Shown piece after piece: positions 42,201 through 57,200 of a stretch of 64,000 bases of DNA. Under the pieces are notes generated by a model, which did not search any database, was not told the DNA's origin, and worked only from the letters and a program-made list of their open reading frames with translations. Position 1 is the first letter of the stretch. Each line of letters opens with the position of its first letter. A program made the position numbers and the translations under genes. Origin of the DNA: Owenia fusiformis (taxonomy: Eukaryota > Annelida > Polychaeta > Sabellida > Oweniidae). The stretch is from contig CAIIXF020000005.1 in assembly GCA_903813345.2 (NCBI GenBank), forward strand, positions 40,651,394-40,715,393, read 5' to 3'.

Positions 42201-45200
42201 CAGCATTGGTTTTATGTTTTCTTCCAATCTTGCATCGGGCTTCGTACACTGACTTCTGCGATGTTTATAACTTGGTCCCAAGCTAATTTTGGCCCACTTT
42301 GCAAATGGAATGATTACTCGCCCAACCATGACCAAATATCAAGGAATGATATATCATTGTAAAGAGGAGACACGTGGCTTTATGGCATCATCGGTTCCCA
42401 CACTCAATCACTACGTTCTATCCCGTGGGTTTATATGACAAACTTGAGACCCAAGTAATATGTGGCGTCTCATTAGTAGAAATGCTTCTCGGAGTGCACG
42501 GGAAAGTCCGTGCGCCAATCACAGTTGAGGAAATTATTTAAATTAGGCCCCTGAATCAGTATTCAGAAAATAAAATGTAGGAACTGTTTGAAAAAATTTG
42601 TTGCAAATCTCGTCTGAATTCTTTAAAACCCTATCAAAAAGAAGCGATAGAGGTGATAAGGGAAGGCAGGGAGACAGGGAAAGAGTTTGGTGTATCAACG
42701 TTTCATAGAAGTCAGTTATTTCACGGGCAAGATTTCAACCAGATTATCATCATCGTGGAGCCCTTCCTATGGATAATGATATTCAAGACAGCGCATCAGC
42801 TGGGGTTTGTTTATTTAGTGTATAAGCAATAATTTGCGATGAATCAAGGTGAGGATATGTCCGAAGCTTGATGAAGCAAGATGGCTTTATGGTGCATGAA
42901 TGAGATCAATGCTGTTATCACTGGTTTTGTGCTTTTCCGAGATAAAAATCTGTTGAGTTTTTTTTATACGCACTGTACAAGGGTTGATCGAAAAGTTCTG
43001 AACCATTTGCTCTGAAAATCTTAATACTTTATGAATATTGTTCATATTTGTTAGTTTTATGCTTCACTGTCCTTGAAATTTGCTGTATTTTGGTGTTTCA
43101 GATAATGAGATGATACATGTACATGTAAATATATTTAATAAAAGACTAATCCAAAACACCTAGTCGCACATACCCTATTTTTCCCTGAAAAAATCAAGAA
43201 AAAAAAATAAAGAAAAAAGATAATTGGGCGGTTGTTACATGTAACTGAATGGTTCACTTATCACTATTGATTCAGCTGTTTCTTTGCACACTGCTATAAC
43301 AGATAGGTCTCCGGAATCTTTAAAACTATGAGTATATGTTTAAGTTAATTGTTAATTCTGACGCAGGTCTGGGTCGCCATTAAAACACTCATTGTGCATG
43401 ATGGGGTTTCCCATCCAGGAATATATCTCTACCATTTAGAACACAGACATTAGTTCCTTTATAAACATGTTGCTGTACATGTATACAATATATACAATAT
43501 ATATACATGTATATCAATATAAAACACATTTTCTCTGACTCTGAAGACCAGTCAGTAACAGGAAACCTTCGACTCAGGTACTGTAATTTCCAAAATGGCA
43601 GCCTGCTCAAGCGAACAGAGAGTCAATATTTTTATTGATATTGAAGTACATTTGTATATATGTTGATTAACCAATGAAAACATATTCAGCTGATCGACAA
43701 ATGCATGTGGAGAACATGGAGGTATTACATGTTATCTTGTCGGAGTGAGTCCAGTTTTAAAGAGGAAAATCATGAAATATCCTATCACCCTTAACCCTTT
43801 CACGACGATAGGCTCCATATGGAGCCCTATTATATAATACCTTTCAGGACGATGGGCTCCTTTTGGCACCATTATTTTTATTTCTATGCAATTCAATTCA
43901 ATTCAATTTATTTATTTCATAATTCTTATATAATATACACTATAAAAACAAGCCGCTAGACACCCTAGTGGGTATATGTTGCAGTTTAAGAGAAATCATT
44001 AAAATGACATCTAGACTACATATAAAAGAAAACACTTATATTATGTTATATGTAGGTATATAAAAATGGTATTAACAATTAATCTAAGGATGTACAATGT
44101 TAAAATGTTACAAAAATCAGGTACCAGTATAAAATCAACAGTATAGTATGATATTGGTATTATACATTATCGATAGATGAGTAGTTTTTTATATGAAGAT
44201 TTGAAAATATTTAGAGTGGAGCATTTTTTAATATCATGTGGTAGAGCATTCCAAAGATTAGGACCTAGATAGCGAAGGGAAAGTTTAGAGCATTTAGGGA
44301 TATGAAAATAATGCAATTGTGTAATGATGATGAATATTAATGTTGATATCAAACAAGTCTTGTAATAGATTTTTTGGAAGACTGGGGTGCTTATTAAAGA
44401 TTTTGTACATGAACTGACCAGTACAATATCTGTTGACATCAAAAGTATTTAATATTTTAAAATCTTTAAATAGGGGATCGGAGTGAGAAAGTCTATCCTT
44501 ATTTAAAGCTAGCCTTAAGAATTGTTTCTGCAGTTTATGTAGACGATCATAAAATGATTTAAATGTGTTACCCCAGATTATGTTGCAATAATTTAATTGA
44601 AAGTGTATCAATGAGTAGTAAATTGTTTTGAAACTGTCTATTTGAAGTAGATGTTTAATGTGATAAAGAGAACCAATGACGCGAGAAATCTTTGTTTCAA
44701 CAGATTTTATGTGCTCTTTAAATTTCAAGTTTTTATCAATAATAATTCCAAGAAAGTCAATTTTTTCCCGGAAATTTATGTTCTCATTGCGTATTTTAAG
44801 ATTCAGATTTGTTTGATTTTTTTGGGGTCCAAATAGAATAGCATTGGTTTTGCCAATATTAAGTGAAAGTTTGTTTGCTTTTATCCAGTCATCTATTGAA
44901 TTCAAGTTTGCATTAGTTCTAGTCATAAGTTCATTTAAATCATAATCACTATCAAGAAGATTGGTGTCATCAGGAAACATAATAAATTTTAGATTAGGGG
45001 CAACAAAAGGCAGATCATTTATGTAAAGAATAAATAATAGTGGTCCAAGTACCGAGCCCTGCGGAACACCACAATTTAGAGATGATTGTTTAGATTCATA
45101 ATTGTTAATGGTGACATATTGTTTGCGGTCTTTTAAATAACTTTCAAACCAGGACTTAGCTATTCCTCTGATGCCATAATATTCAAGTTTTTGTATAAAA

Positions 45201-48200
45201 ATACAAAGTGCATCAATGAAATGACAATATCTCCAGTTCTATTCAGTATTTTTACACCAAATTTTGACAAGTTGTTAAAATGTGATACCGTATTCTCTGT
45301 AATTAGCGCCCAGGGCATTTAGAAAATTGAAAATACATTATTTAGACCATTCTAATAAGCGCCCATGTATGAAAGAAATCAGAAATCCCGAGGAATTTCA
45401 TGTATGGCAATTTTTCTTGACAAGAATGCATTTTCTTCAACATATTTTTATAATAATATGACAAGTGCTGTTATTGGAGAGAATACGGTAAAGATCGCTT
45501 AGACAATATTGACAGTGGTTGAAGACCCGTATATGTCTAATTTATTTCCGGCACGCCCACTTTGTCATTATCGCCGATTACCTTCAATATTTCCACTAGA
45601 GACTGCTGGATATCGATCTAAAGTTATACATTATTATTAATTTGATGAGAGATCATCATTATTCGTGCAAAAGTCGTGTAAAAGTCCAGAAACATTAAAA
45701 AGAAACCAGAAAGTTCACGACCTTGACATGCGCAGAACATCTGCGCAGTAGCTTTTGAAATTTCTGAATGCCGATAAAGAACAATTCCTTCATTCATTAT
45801 GGACTATTTGGAGACAATATTAGCATGGTATGGTGTTGGAAGCACCCATCGATAGATATGTATCGAGAGGATGCATAGAATTACAAAACGCGTCGTGTTT
45901 ACAGCAGTTTTAGGGTAAGTACTCTATTATCGCCCGCTCCTGGATTTTGAGAAATATTTTTTTCCTGATATATTCTTCAATTCTTGTTGATTCCTCGATG
46001 TTTCTTGAACTTTGTGAAGCGGGGTGGGCGCTTATTAGAGAGTGGGCGGTAATTACAGAGAATACGGTAGTCCTTTTTAAAAATGTATTTAGGTGATACA
46101 ATTTAAAGCATACGTCCTGGGATATAGGTAATTTACAGTTTTTCCCTAAAAACTGCTCTTCCTTATCCGTCACCAGTCCCATATTTTCCTCTTATATTCA
46201 CGTCAGGAAAGGGTTAAGGATTTGGAAATTTGAAATATCTCCTCCAGGAGACTTTAGGAGACATACTGTGTGTTTATTAAAGCGAATAGAGTATATACAT
46301 GTCCACCTTTTTATTTTACCAGCAATCACTAAATGTTGATTTTCACCTCTAAATCTAAATTAAATGAATTATTACCACTTAAAATCAACAATGCTTATTT
46401 AAGCTTTAATTAAATCGAGAAATATAGAAAGAAATGTAACAATTGAAGCGAAAAAGAAAACGATTGCAAATAAACGATCAGTTACCATCACAACCATCAT
46501 CCATTCTTCTCTGGTTTTTCTTTCTTCTTCTTCTTGTCTCCTTTTTTCAGTTTTGCTTTCGTGAGCAACAATTAATAGTTTATTGATATTATTATGTACA
46601 AGTTGATATTTGTCAATGGTTCTTTCATCATCAATCCCATCTGTATTCACAGGATTTGGATCTTGGTTGCCACTATAGCCACTCTTTTTGAAATTTTCCA
46701 TATTTCCTTCAGTTTTCATTTGTCCATTATTTGTAAACATATTATTTATATGTTTCCTGTCTGCTTTTGATTTTGGTTTTGTCTTGCAAACTAGCCATCC
46801 CAATGCTCCAAGCATTACCTTCCTTGTCATGTTTGACATTCTGTTGCCATAGTGACCCCTGTAATGGATATTGAGGCTCCCTATGGTGAGAATCACATTG
46901 AGCGACATCATGAGAAGGATGTAACCAATGTACTGACTTATAAGTGGTGTATTATCACTTTGTTGGGGTATAGTGGATGAAACGTTCAACTGGAGAACTA
47001 TCATTGACAAGAGTACCATGATAGACAGAGGTGCTCTTGCTCCTGATGCTATTGGCATTAGGAATCCCATGATGCTCACAATCAGGAGCAATCCACATGG
47101 GATAATCAAGTTGTAAATATAAAACAATGGTTTACGTTTCAATACCATTGTATAGGTCAGGTCAACATAGGGTTCAGGGCAACACTTATAAAACTTTACA
47201 TTTCTCTTAGCTGGAAATTCTAAAAGGTCCCATTCTCCATGTTGTAAAAATGGCTCATAATCTCCATGGAACTCTTGAGTAAAGAGATCAAGTTGGTTTC
47301 CAGTAAGTATCCATGATCCAAACTGTATTAGGCAGCGCTGAGTATCGAAAGGGAATGACGTCATGTCTATTTTACATGATGTCATTATGATGCCAGGAGT
47401 TAACCATCGTATGTCACCAGTGTGGTCAACCCTAACAAGGATATCCTTACTGTATTGTTTAATGGATGAAGGTTTATCATTTGCATTATTGAACAATGTG
47501 ATATCTGGCAACCATATTTCATCAACCATATTTCATCCATAGTCATCAGGATCCCAGGTTAAACGATTGTCCGTCCAATAGAAACGAAACCAAACTGTTA
47601 TTAGAAGTGTCTGTTTGCGTTCATCCATCTCAAGGAGCTGGTTGATGGCTAAGCTTGATATGACATCTGTTTTGTTGTGTGGTCTGTTTGTCACACTGTA
47701 GTTAGCCATCAAATCATTATGTAGTCTCCTCAAATCATAGTTCCAGTCACAATACACAATGCAGACACAATGTGCAATTGTAATTAATAGTATTATTAAT
47801 TTCATCATTTTGATTATTAAGACTATTTTTCTCTTTAAGGTACTCTCTACCTGTTCTCTCTACCTTGTATTATCCTCTTTGTCTATATTCATGTACATTT
47901 ATCTTTAGGGTACTCCATTACTATTTAGAATGGTCTGTTTTCAAATGCATCACTTCCTTTCCTATGGTTTTGAACACATCAACCTTCTGCATCAGCAGCA
48001 ATTCTCCAATGACTCTCTCGCTCTAACTTAGGTATCCCAACGAACCAAGTTCGGTAGGGATATATTGAAGCCCTCTGTCTGTCAGTCCATCATCAGTATG
48101 TCCGGAAGATAACTCAAATACTGGTAGATAAATTTTCTTCAAAGGATTGGTATCGATATGGTGAACTTTTTGACCACACATTTCTCTTAAACCAGCCTTC

Positions 48201-51200
48201 AAAAAATTCTGAAAATTTTACACATTGTCAATTAAATTTATTTTCTCTATATTGTTTTAGAAAACACATCAGACACTTCCTTTGTTCTTGGTATCATATG
48301 TTCAGAATGAAATGAAACATCTATCCGAACCTCATTGGAACAAAATGACATAAACACAATGTGTTTAGGTATCTCAATATTGTAATTATACAAAGGAAAG
48401 TTTGGTTGATTTAAAAAAAGTATAACTATAATATTGAGAGGTCTAAGAAAATGTTGTATATGCTATTTTGTTCCAACAAGGTTCAGAAAGATATTTTATA
48501 TCATTCTCAAGAATTGGTAGAAAGGAACAAAAAGAAATTGCACTAAAAAACAAAAAATGTTAACAAAAACAGTTATATAAAGTATATACTGTATAAATAA
48601 TTTTCGCATTAAACATGGCAAAGATTACTATACACATCCTTTAGTGGAAAGATGTATATTGATAAATAGCTTTTTCTGAAAATGTTTTTTTTAAGATGGC
48701 CACTGGTTTGCAATGTGGGAATATTTTGTTGGGATTTGCACCTCTGTGGAGTTACCATTTTCTAGTTGACACTTCAGTAGCTTTTTATATTTTATTATAT
48801 TTTAGGTGAGTGGTACATTACATATATAATAGATAATCAATGTAGTTACCGTAATCGCCGTATTAAGGGCCTATCCCTAATAAGTGCCCACCCCCTTCAG
48901 AGTTCAAGAAATATCAAGGAATGACCAAGTATTAACGAATATATCAGAAAAAAATTCAAATTTCAAAGGGCAATAATAGAGTACTTACACTATACTGCAG
49001 AAAACATGTGGCATTTTGTAATTCGATTCGTCCTCCCGATAAATATCTATCATTTGGTGCTTCCCACATGAGACTTAACAAAAATTATCTCAAAATAGTC
49101 CATAATGAATGAAGGAAATACTCAGGTTTTGTTTCGACATTTTACCAAATAGCGATTGTGAATGTCATGTAAAAGCCGTGAACTTTCTCGTTTATTTTTA
49201 AGATCTCTTGACTTTTACACAACTTTTACACGAAAAATAATGTTCTGTCATCAAATTAAAAAAATAAGGTATAACTTTAGATTAATATCTAATAGTCTCT
49301 AGTAAAAATATTGAATCGTGAACAACAATTCCTTCACTTCGAGGGGCACTGCTGGGGAGTTCTTCAATCACTGTCAACATTAGATTTTTGCTTTATTTTA
49401 GCGATCTTTACCATATTCTCTTCAATAATGATACTTATCATGATTGTAAATATATGCTGTTTCTTTGTTTTGATTTTGCAAATAAGACATTCTTGGCAAG
49501 AAAAATTCCCATACAGTAAAACCTGCATATAGTGAACAATTTTTTGTCGAGAAAAAATGTTCACTGTTGGTAGGTGTTCACTACAGCAATGATTTGATTT
49601 CGCGGCATTTGACGTGTTATATAAAGAGACCAGCTATTAAAAGAGAGGAGGGAATAATCAATTTAATTTGTATTTTCTACCCATATTAACCCATGACACT
49701 CTAGGGTTAAGTATTTGATTTGTTGTAATGTTATATACATGTACAAACTAACTGTCGTCTGAATGGTTCATCCTTTTATTGTCAATTTTAATCCCTTTAT
49801 AATTCTTTTTATCTCATCAAGATGGTCCTTTAAGACAAGTGGAATCTTTGAGACATTTGAGTCAATTAAATGACTTTATTGAATTAGTTAAAGGACATGA
49901 TAGATTCAGTAATAGTGAAATGATCATGAATTATAATTTTAATCCGATCTGTTTTTTAAATTGATGGGATGAGAAAAAGATTTAGTTTGGACTTAGCAGA
50001 TAAAGGTAATAATAGTTTAACCAGCTTATCTCCAAGCAATCAATCCCAGACGCATATCCTGTGTTACAAAAACAAAGCTTATAAAGAATTAGTCACACCT
50101 GTTTCAATAGAAGAGATCAAGATCTCAAATTGACCTTCCAGGGGAATTTTGGCTTCTTTCATATATGGGTGCTCTTTGTAACGGGTTACAATTTCAAAAG
50201 CGCTCTGGGCACTTTTTACAGCGAATACAGTATGTATAATAATGTTCGTCATGATGATGCAGTATGGCTGTATGGTACTTCCATGTACAATGGAGAATCA
50301 CATAATTGAAATTGATTATTCAAACAGACATTTTATGCTTGTTGATATGTTGCTTTGTTATGTTTACCAAATCCAATGAGGCATCAGTCAATTCATTGTC
50401 AACTCTTAAGAATCGGAAGATAAAACATACAATACCACAATAAAGAGATAAAGACACCCTGGAACTAAATTACATCAAATTACATCACCTTTTTTGATGC
50501 TTTTGAAACCTTTTTCATTAAGTGTTTTTAATAGATTTTTGTTTCAGGTTAAACAGCATTAAAAGATGAACAATGACAATATAACAAGGTTGTTATCAAG
50601 ATTGTTGTCAAGGTTGTTAATGAATACTTTACATACTTTAAAAGTTAATGTCCCAAGAGCACCAAACAAATGAAATTCATTTGAATAAGTTAGTCCTCCA
50701 TGTGTTTTTTTTCATTAATGAAGGTGATGTTACCCTCAATAGCTAGGGTTCATAAAATATCACTTGTGAAAAGCAGTAAGTAAAATTAATCTTGAAAAGT
50801 ACAAACATTACTGGAAAACAATAACAGCATAACCAATGATCAAACACACAAAGAAGCAATGTCAAAAGACCCTCCTTTTTAACCAAGTATTAGCTCAAAA
50901 ATTAATTACTGTACTCCCAGTTAATTTTTCGAATTTTAATTTCGCGAGTTTTGAGAAAGCACGATTTTGAGAAAGCACGATTTTGCGACTATTGAATTTT
51001 GCGAATTTCACTAAGTACACCTACTAATATGTCATCTTGGTCAATGACACGCTACATGTTAACCTCTATTACAATGAGATTTTTGGGGTTTATTTGATCT
51101 AATAAGCCACTATAACAGACATTGTTACTTACTGTCCCATTTATCACCTAAAAACACTTGAAAAACATTTTTCAAAACATGAAATGCAATGGACTCCCAG

Positions 51201-54200
51201 GTAATTAAAAATTTACCAATCCCCAGGGATTTTAAAAATAAGCATATTAGCCTGGACAGGTAAGATGATCTTCCACTTATTTTGGTCTCAATATGTAGTC
51301 AATGCATTTCACTTCAATTTGAAAAGAGAATGACTGATTCTACAGAAGAGGTTAATGCTTAGCACAAGATTTGGACAAACATCCATTCACAATTCACAAT
51401 ATGAAACAGTTATTGAAAATTGAATAATGGAAATTACATGGTTACTAAATACAATACCAAACCACAAACCACAAAAGAATTATGGTATGTTCATTTTTTG
51501 GAGTTCGATTTTTGGATTAGCAAATGCATGACAAATACAGAAATTGCGGGACAGTTGACAGGCCTGATGTAGGGTCTGATTTTTCAGTTTCTCTTGCATA
51601 GTTATTGTCAAAGACTAGACTATTTAACCCAGTAAATACAATTGAGAGTTTATCATTTATTCAATGCAAGGTTCCACATTGGTATCTCAGTAGTATGGAA
51701 AATCTGACCTTTTGTGGATAGTTAAAGTGTATATGTAATATATGCCAGCCATTTACTATACATGTAGTTTTAATAACTTTTCCTCATTTAGGAAAATGAA
51801 AATCTGTGTGAAACATGGTTATTCGGTTTCTTCCTATTATATACAGATACTTACAACTCATCCATACATGTAACTTGATATGCCTTCAGGTCACCAATAC
51901 TGACAATCTTTCCCTTTCGTTTTACTCTACAATCTGGGTCACTACCCTCCTTCTTCAGGATACTATCCGTTCTTCTCATGTGCTGCTGAACTATAACCAA
52001 CATTAGGATGTTTTCATGTTATCTTAGATACTGCTCCAAAAAGGTTAAACTTTTTACCTCATAATTTCTTACTTTCCTAACTGTTAATTTTTACATAAGG
52101 TATATAAACATTTTTTAAAACTTTTAAATCTCATAGATAAGTTCTCATCTTATATATAATAGATGTCCTAGACAATTGATTTATCAAAAATTCAACTTCT
52201 ACAAGGCCTAATTTGGAATTTTCAGCCCAACTATACATTTTTTTATTTATTTTTTTATACGCTTTTAAACTATCTATACGATTATCAGATTTCACACTTT
52301 AGAAAATAGAAAATAAGTTCATATGGTGATTACAAATACATGTATGAGGACACATAAGCATTTACTAAATTGCAACTTTACCTTCAGCTTTTGATAATCC
52401 ATTCTCCAGTTTCACTATATAAGTCCCTGGTACTGTCTTTTCTTTAGAATGGTGCTCAATCCAACCTGGAAATCAAGATATTGTCTTACAAGTGCTTGCC
52501 TGTTTAGTGTCTACCTATCTACCTGTATTTCCCACAGCTTCTAAAATTAGGAAATCAAGATATTGTCTTACAAGTGCTTGCCTGTCTAGTGTCTACCTAT
52601 CTACCTGTATTTCCCATAGCTTCTAAAATTAGGAAATCAAGATATTGTCTTACAAGTGCTTGCCTGTCTAGTGTCTACCTATCTACCTGTATTTCCCACA
52701 GCTTCTAAAATTAGGAAATCAAGATATTGTCTTACAAGTGCTTGCCTGTCTAGTGTCTACCTATCTACCTGTATTTCCCACAGCTTCTAAAATTAGGAAA
52801 TCAAGATATTGTCTTACAAGTGTTTGCCTGTCTAGTGTCTACCTATCTACCTGTATTTCCCATAGCTTCTAAAATTAGGAAATCAAGATATTGTCTTACA
52901 AGTGCTTGCCTGTCTAGTGTCTACCTATCTACCTGTATTTCCCATAGCTTCTAAAATTAGGAAATCAAGATATTGTCTTACAAGTGCTTGCCTGTCTAGT
53001 GTCTACCTATCTACCTGTATTTCCCACAGCTTCTAAAATTAGGAAATCAAGATATTGTCTTACAAGTGCTTGCCTGTCTAGTGTCTACCTATCTACCTGT
53101 ATTTCCCATAGCTTCTAAAATTAGGAAATCAAGATATTGTGTTACAAGTGCTTGCCTGTCTAGTGTCTACCCATCTACCTGTATTTCCCATAGCTTCTAA
53201 AATTAGGAAATCAAGATATTGTCTTACAAGTGCTTGCCTGTTTAGTGTCTACCTATCTACCTGTATTTCCCACAGCTTATAAAATTAGGAAATCAAGATA
53301 TTGTCTTACAAGTGCTTGCCTGTCTAGTGTCTACCTATCTACCTGTATTTCCCATAGCTTCTAAAATTAGGAAATCAAGATATTGTCTTACAAGTGCTTG
53401 CCTGTCTAGTGTCTACCTATCTACCTGTATTTCCCATAGCTTCTAAAATTAGGAAATCAAGATATTGTCTTACAAGTGCTTGCCTGTCTAGTGTCTACCT
53501 ATCTACCTGTATTTCCCATAGCTTCTAAAATTAGGAAATCAAGATATTGTCTTACAAGTGCTTGCCTGTCTAGTGTCTACCTATCTACCTGTATTTCCCA
53601 CAGCTTCTAAAATTAGGAAATCAAGATATTGTCTTACAAGTGCTTGCCTGTCTAGTGTCTACCTATCTACCTGTATTTCCCATAGCTTCTAAAATTAGGA
53701 AATCAAGATATTGTCTTACAAGTGTTTGCCTGTCTAGTGTCTACCTATCTACCTGTATTTCCCACAGCTTCTAAAATTAGGAAATCAAGATATTGTCTTA
53801 CAAGTGTTTGCCTGTCTAGTGTCTACCTATCTACCTGTATTTCCCATAGCTTCTAAAATTAGGAAATCAAGATATTGTCTTACAAGTGCTTGCATGTGTA
53901 GTGTCTACCTATCTACCTGTATTTCCCACAGCTTCTAAAATTAGGAAATCAAGATATTGTCTTACAAGTGCTTGCCTGTCTAGTGTCTACCTATCTACCT
54001 GTATTTCCCATAGCTTCTAAAATTAGGAAATCAAGATATTGTCTTACAAGTGCTTGCCTGTCTAGTGTCTACCTATCTACCTGTATTTCCCATAGCTTCT
54101 AAAATTAGGAAATCAAGATATTGTCTTACAAGTGCTTGCCTGTCTAGTGTCTACCTATCTACCTGTATTTCCCATAGCTTCTAAAATTAGGAAATCAAGA

Positions 54201-57200
54201 TATTGTCTTACAAGTGCTTGCCTGTCTAGTGTCTACCTATCTACCTGTATTCCCATAGCTTCTAAAATTAGGAAATCAAGATATTGTCTTACAAGTGCTT
54301 GCCTGTCTAGTGTCTACCTATCTACCTGTATTTCCCATAGCTTCTAAAATTAGGAAATCAAGATATTGTCTTACAAGTGCTTGCCTGTCTAGTGTCTACC
54401 TATCTACCTGTATTTCCCATAGCTTCTAAAATTAGGAAATCAAGATATTGTCTTACAAGTGCTTGCCTGTTTAGTGTCTACCTATCTACCTGTATTTCCC
54501 ATAGCTTCTAAAATTAGGAAATCAAGATATTGTCTTACAAGTGCTTGCCTGTCTAGTGTCTACCTATCTACCTGTATTTCCCACAGCTTCTAAAATTAGG
54601 AAATCAAGATATTGTCTTACAAGTGCTTGCCTGTTTAGTGTCTACCTATCTACCTGTATTTCCCATAGCTTCTAAAATTAGGAAATCAAGATATTGTCTT
54701 ACAAGTGTTTGCCTGTCTAGTGTCTACCTATCTACCTGTATTTCCAGGAGCTTCTAAAATTAGGAAATCAAGATATTGTCTTACAAGTGCTTGCCTGTCT
54801 AGTGTCTACCTATCTACCTGTATTTCCCATAGCTTCTAAAATTAGGAAATCAAGATATTGTCTTACAAGTGCTTGCATGTGTAGTGTCTACCTATCTACA
54901 GTACCTGTATTTCCCACAGCTTCTAAAATTAGGAAATCAAGATATTGTCTTACAAGTGCTTGCCTGTCTAGTGTCTACCTATCTACCTGTATTTCCCATA
55001 GCTTCTAAAATTAGGAAATCAAGATATTGTCTTACAAGTGCTTGCATGTGTAGTGTCTACCTATCTACAGTACCTGTATTTCCCACAGCTTCTAAAATTA
55101 GGAAATCAAGATATTGTCTTACAAGTGTTTGCCTGTCTAGTGTCTACCTATCTACCTGTATTTCCCACAGCTTCTAAAATTAGGAAATCAAGATATTGTC
55201 TTACAAGTGCTTGCCTGTCTAGTGTCTACCTATCTACCTGTATTTCCCACAGCTTCTAAAATTAGGAAATCAAGATATTGTCTTACAAGTGCTTGCATGT
55301 GTAGTGTCTACCTATCTACAGTACCTGTATTTCCCACAGCTTCTAAAATTAGGAAATCAAGATATTGTCTTACAAGTGTTTGCCTGTCTAGTGTCTACCT
55401 ATCTACCTGTATTTCCCACAGCTTCTAAAATTAGGAAATCAAGATATTGTCTTACAAGTGCTTGCCTGTCTAGTGTCTACCTATCTACCTGTATTTCCCA
55501 TAGCTTCTAAAATTAGGAAATCAAGATATTGTCTTACAAGTGCTTGCCTGTCTAGTGTCTACCTATCTACCTGTATTTCCCACAGCTTCTAAAATTAGGA
55601 AATCAAGATATTGTCTTACAAGTGTTTGCCTGTCTAGTGTCTACCTATCTACCTGTATTTCCCATAGCTTCTAAAATTAGGAAATCAAGATATTGTCTTA
55701 CAAGTGCTTGCCTGTCTAGTGTCTACCTATCTACCTGTATTTCCCATAGCTTCTAAAATTAGGAAATCAAGATATTGTCTTACAAGTGCTTGCCTGTCTA
55801 GTGTCTACCTATCTACCTGTATTCCCATAGCTTCTAAAATTAGGAAATCAAGATATTGTCTTACAAGTGCTTGCCTGTCTAGTGTCTACCTATCTACCTG
55901 TATTTCCCACAGCTTCTAAAATTAGGAAATCAAGATATTGTCTTACAAGTGTTTGCCTGTCTAGTGTCTACCTATCTACCTGTATTTCCCATAGCTTCTA
56001 AAATTAGGAAATCAAGATATTGTCTTACAAGTGCTTGCATGTGTAGTGTCTACCTATCTACAGTACCTGTATTTCCCACAGCTTCTAAAATTAGGAAATC
56101 AAGATATTGTCTTACAAGTGTTTGCCTGTCTAGTGTCTACCTATCTACCTGTATTTCCCACAGCTTCTAAAATTAGGAAATCAAGATATTGTCTTACAAG
56201 TGCTTGCCTGTCTAGTGTCTACCTATCTACCTGTATTTCCCATAGCTTCTAAAATTAGGAAATCAAGATATTGTCTTACAAGTGCTTGCCTGTCTAGTGT
56301 CTACCTATCTACCTGTATTTCCCATAGCTTCTAAAATTAGGAAATCAAGATATTGTCTTACAAGTGCTTGCCTGTTTAGTGTCTACCTATCTACCTGTAT
56401 TTCCCACAGCTTCTAAAATTAGGAAATCAAGATATTGTCTTACAAGTGCTTGCCTGTCTAGTGTCTACCTATCTACCTGTATTTCCCACAGCTTCTAAAA
56501 TTAGGAAATCAAGATATTGTCTTACAAGTGCTTGCATGTGTAGTGTCTACCTATCTACAGTACCTGTATTTCCCACAGCTTCTAAAATTAGGAAATCAAG
56601 ATATTGTCTTACAAGTGTTTGCCTGTCTAGTGTCTACCTATCTACCTGTATTTCCCACAGCTTCTAAAATTAGGAAATCAAGATATTGTCTTACAAGTGC
56701 TTGCCTGTCTAGTGTCTACCTATCTACCTGTATTTCCCATAGCTTCTAAAATTAGGAAATCAAGATATTGTCTTACAAGTGCTTGCCTGTCTAGTGTCTA
56801 CCTATCTACCTGTATTTCCCATAGCTTCTAAAATTAGGAAATCAAGATATTGTCTTACAAGTGCTTGCCTGTCTAGTGTCTACCTATCTACCTGTATTTC
56901 CCACAGCTTCTAAAATTAGGAAATCAAGATATTGTCTTACAAGTGCTTGCCTGTCTAGTGTCTACCTATCTACCTGTATTTCCCATAGCTTCTAAAATTA
57001 GGAAATCAAGATATTGTCTTACAAGTGCTTGCCTGTCTAGTGTCTACCTATCTACCTGTATTTCCCATAGCTTCTAAAATTAGGAAATCAAGATATTGTC
57101 TTACAAGTGCTTGCCTGTCTAGTGTCTACCTATCTACCTGTATTTCCCACAGCTTCTAAAATTAGGAAATCAAGATATTGTCTTACAAGTGTTTGCCTGT

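Larger units (their letters stand above)
43795..46213. mobile_element. piggyBac-type element filled with nested insertions
   Basis: TTAA at 43791-43794 and 46214-46217; ends CCCTTTCACGACG and CGTCAGGAAAGGG. Between them lie a LINE (about 43885-45240) and a TA element (45288-46067), leaving only about 250 bp of the original element. No piggyBac transposase is readable. Confidence 0.65.

Noticed and set aside
42578-42830. Second RecQ-like helicase gene
   Set aside because: Only a short SLKPYQKEAIEVI phrase fits; no Walker A or other motif follows, so it is noted within the TA element but not called.
47533-47535. Selenocysteine at the receptor TGA
   Set aside because: No SECIS-like structure was recognised downstream and the receptor family uses no selenocysteine at this loop; a nonsense mutation is simpler.
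54132-56749. A family of 71-102 aa repeat proteins read from the 82-bp array
   Set aside because: The frames simply follow the repeat unit, stop and restart with it, and lie antisense to the protease gene.
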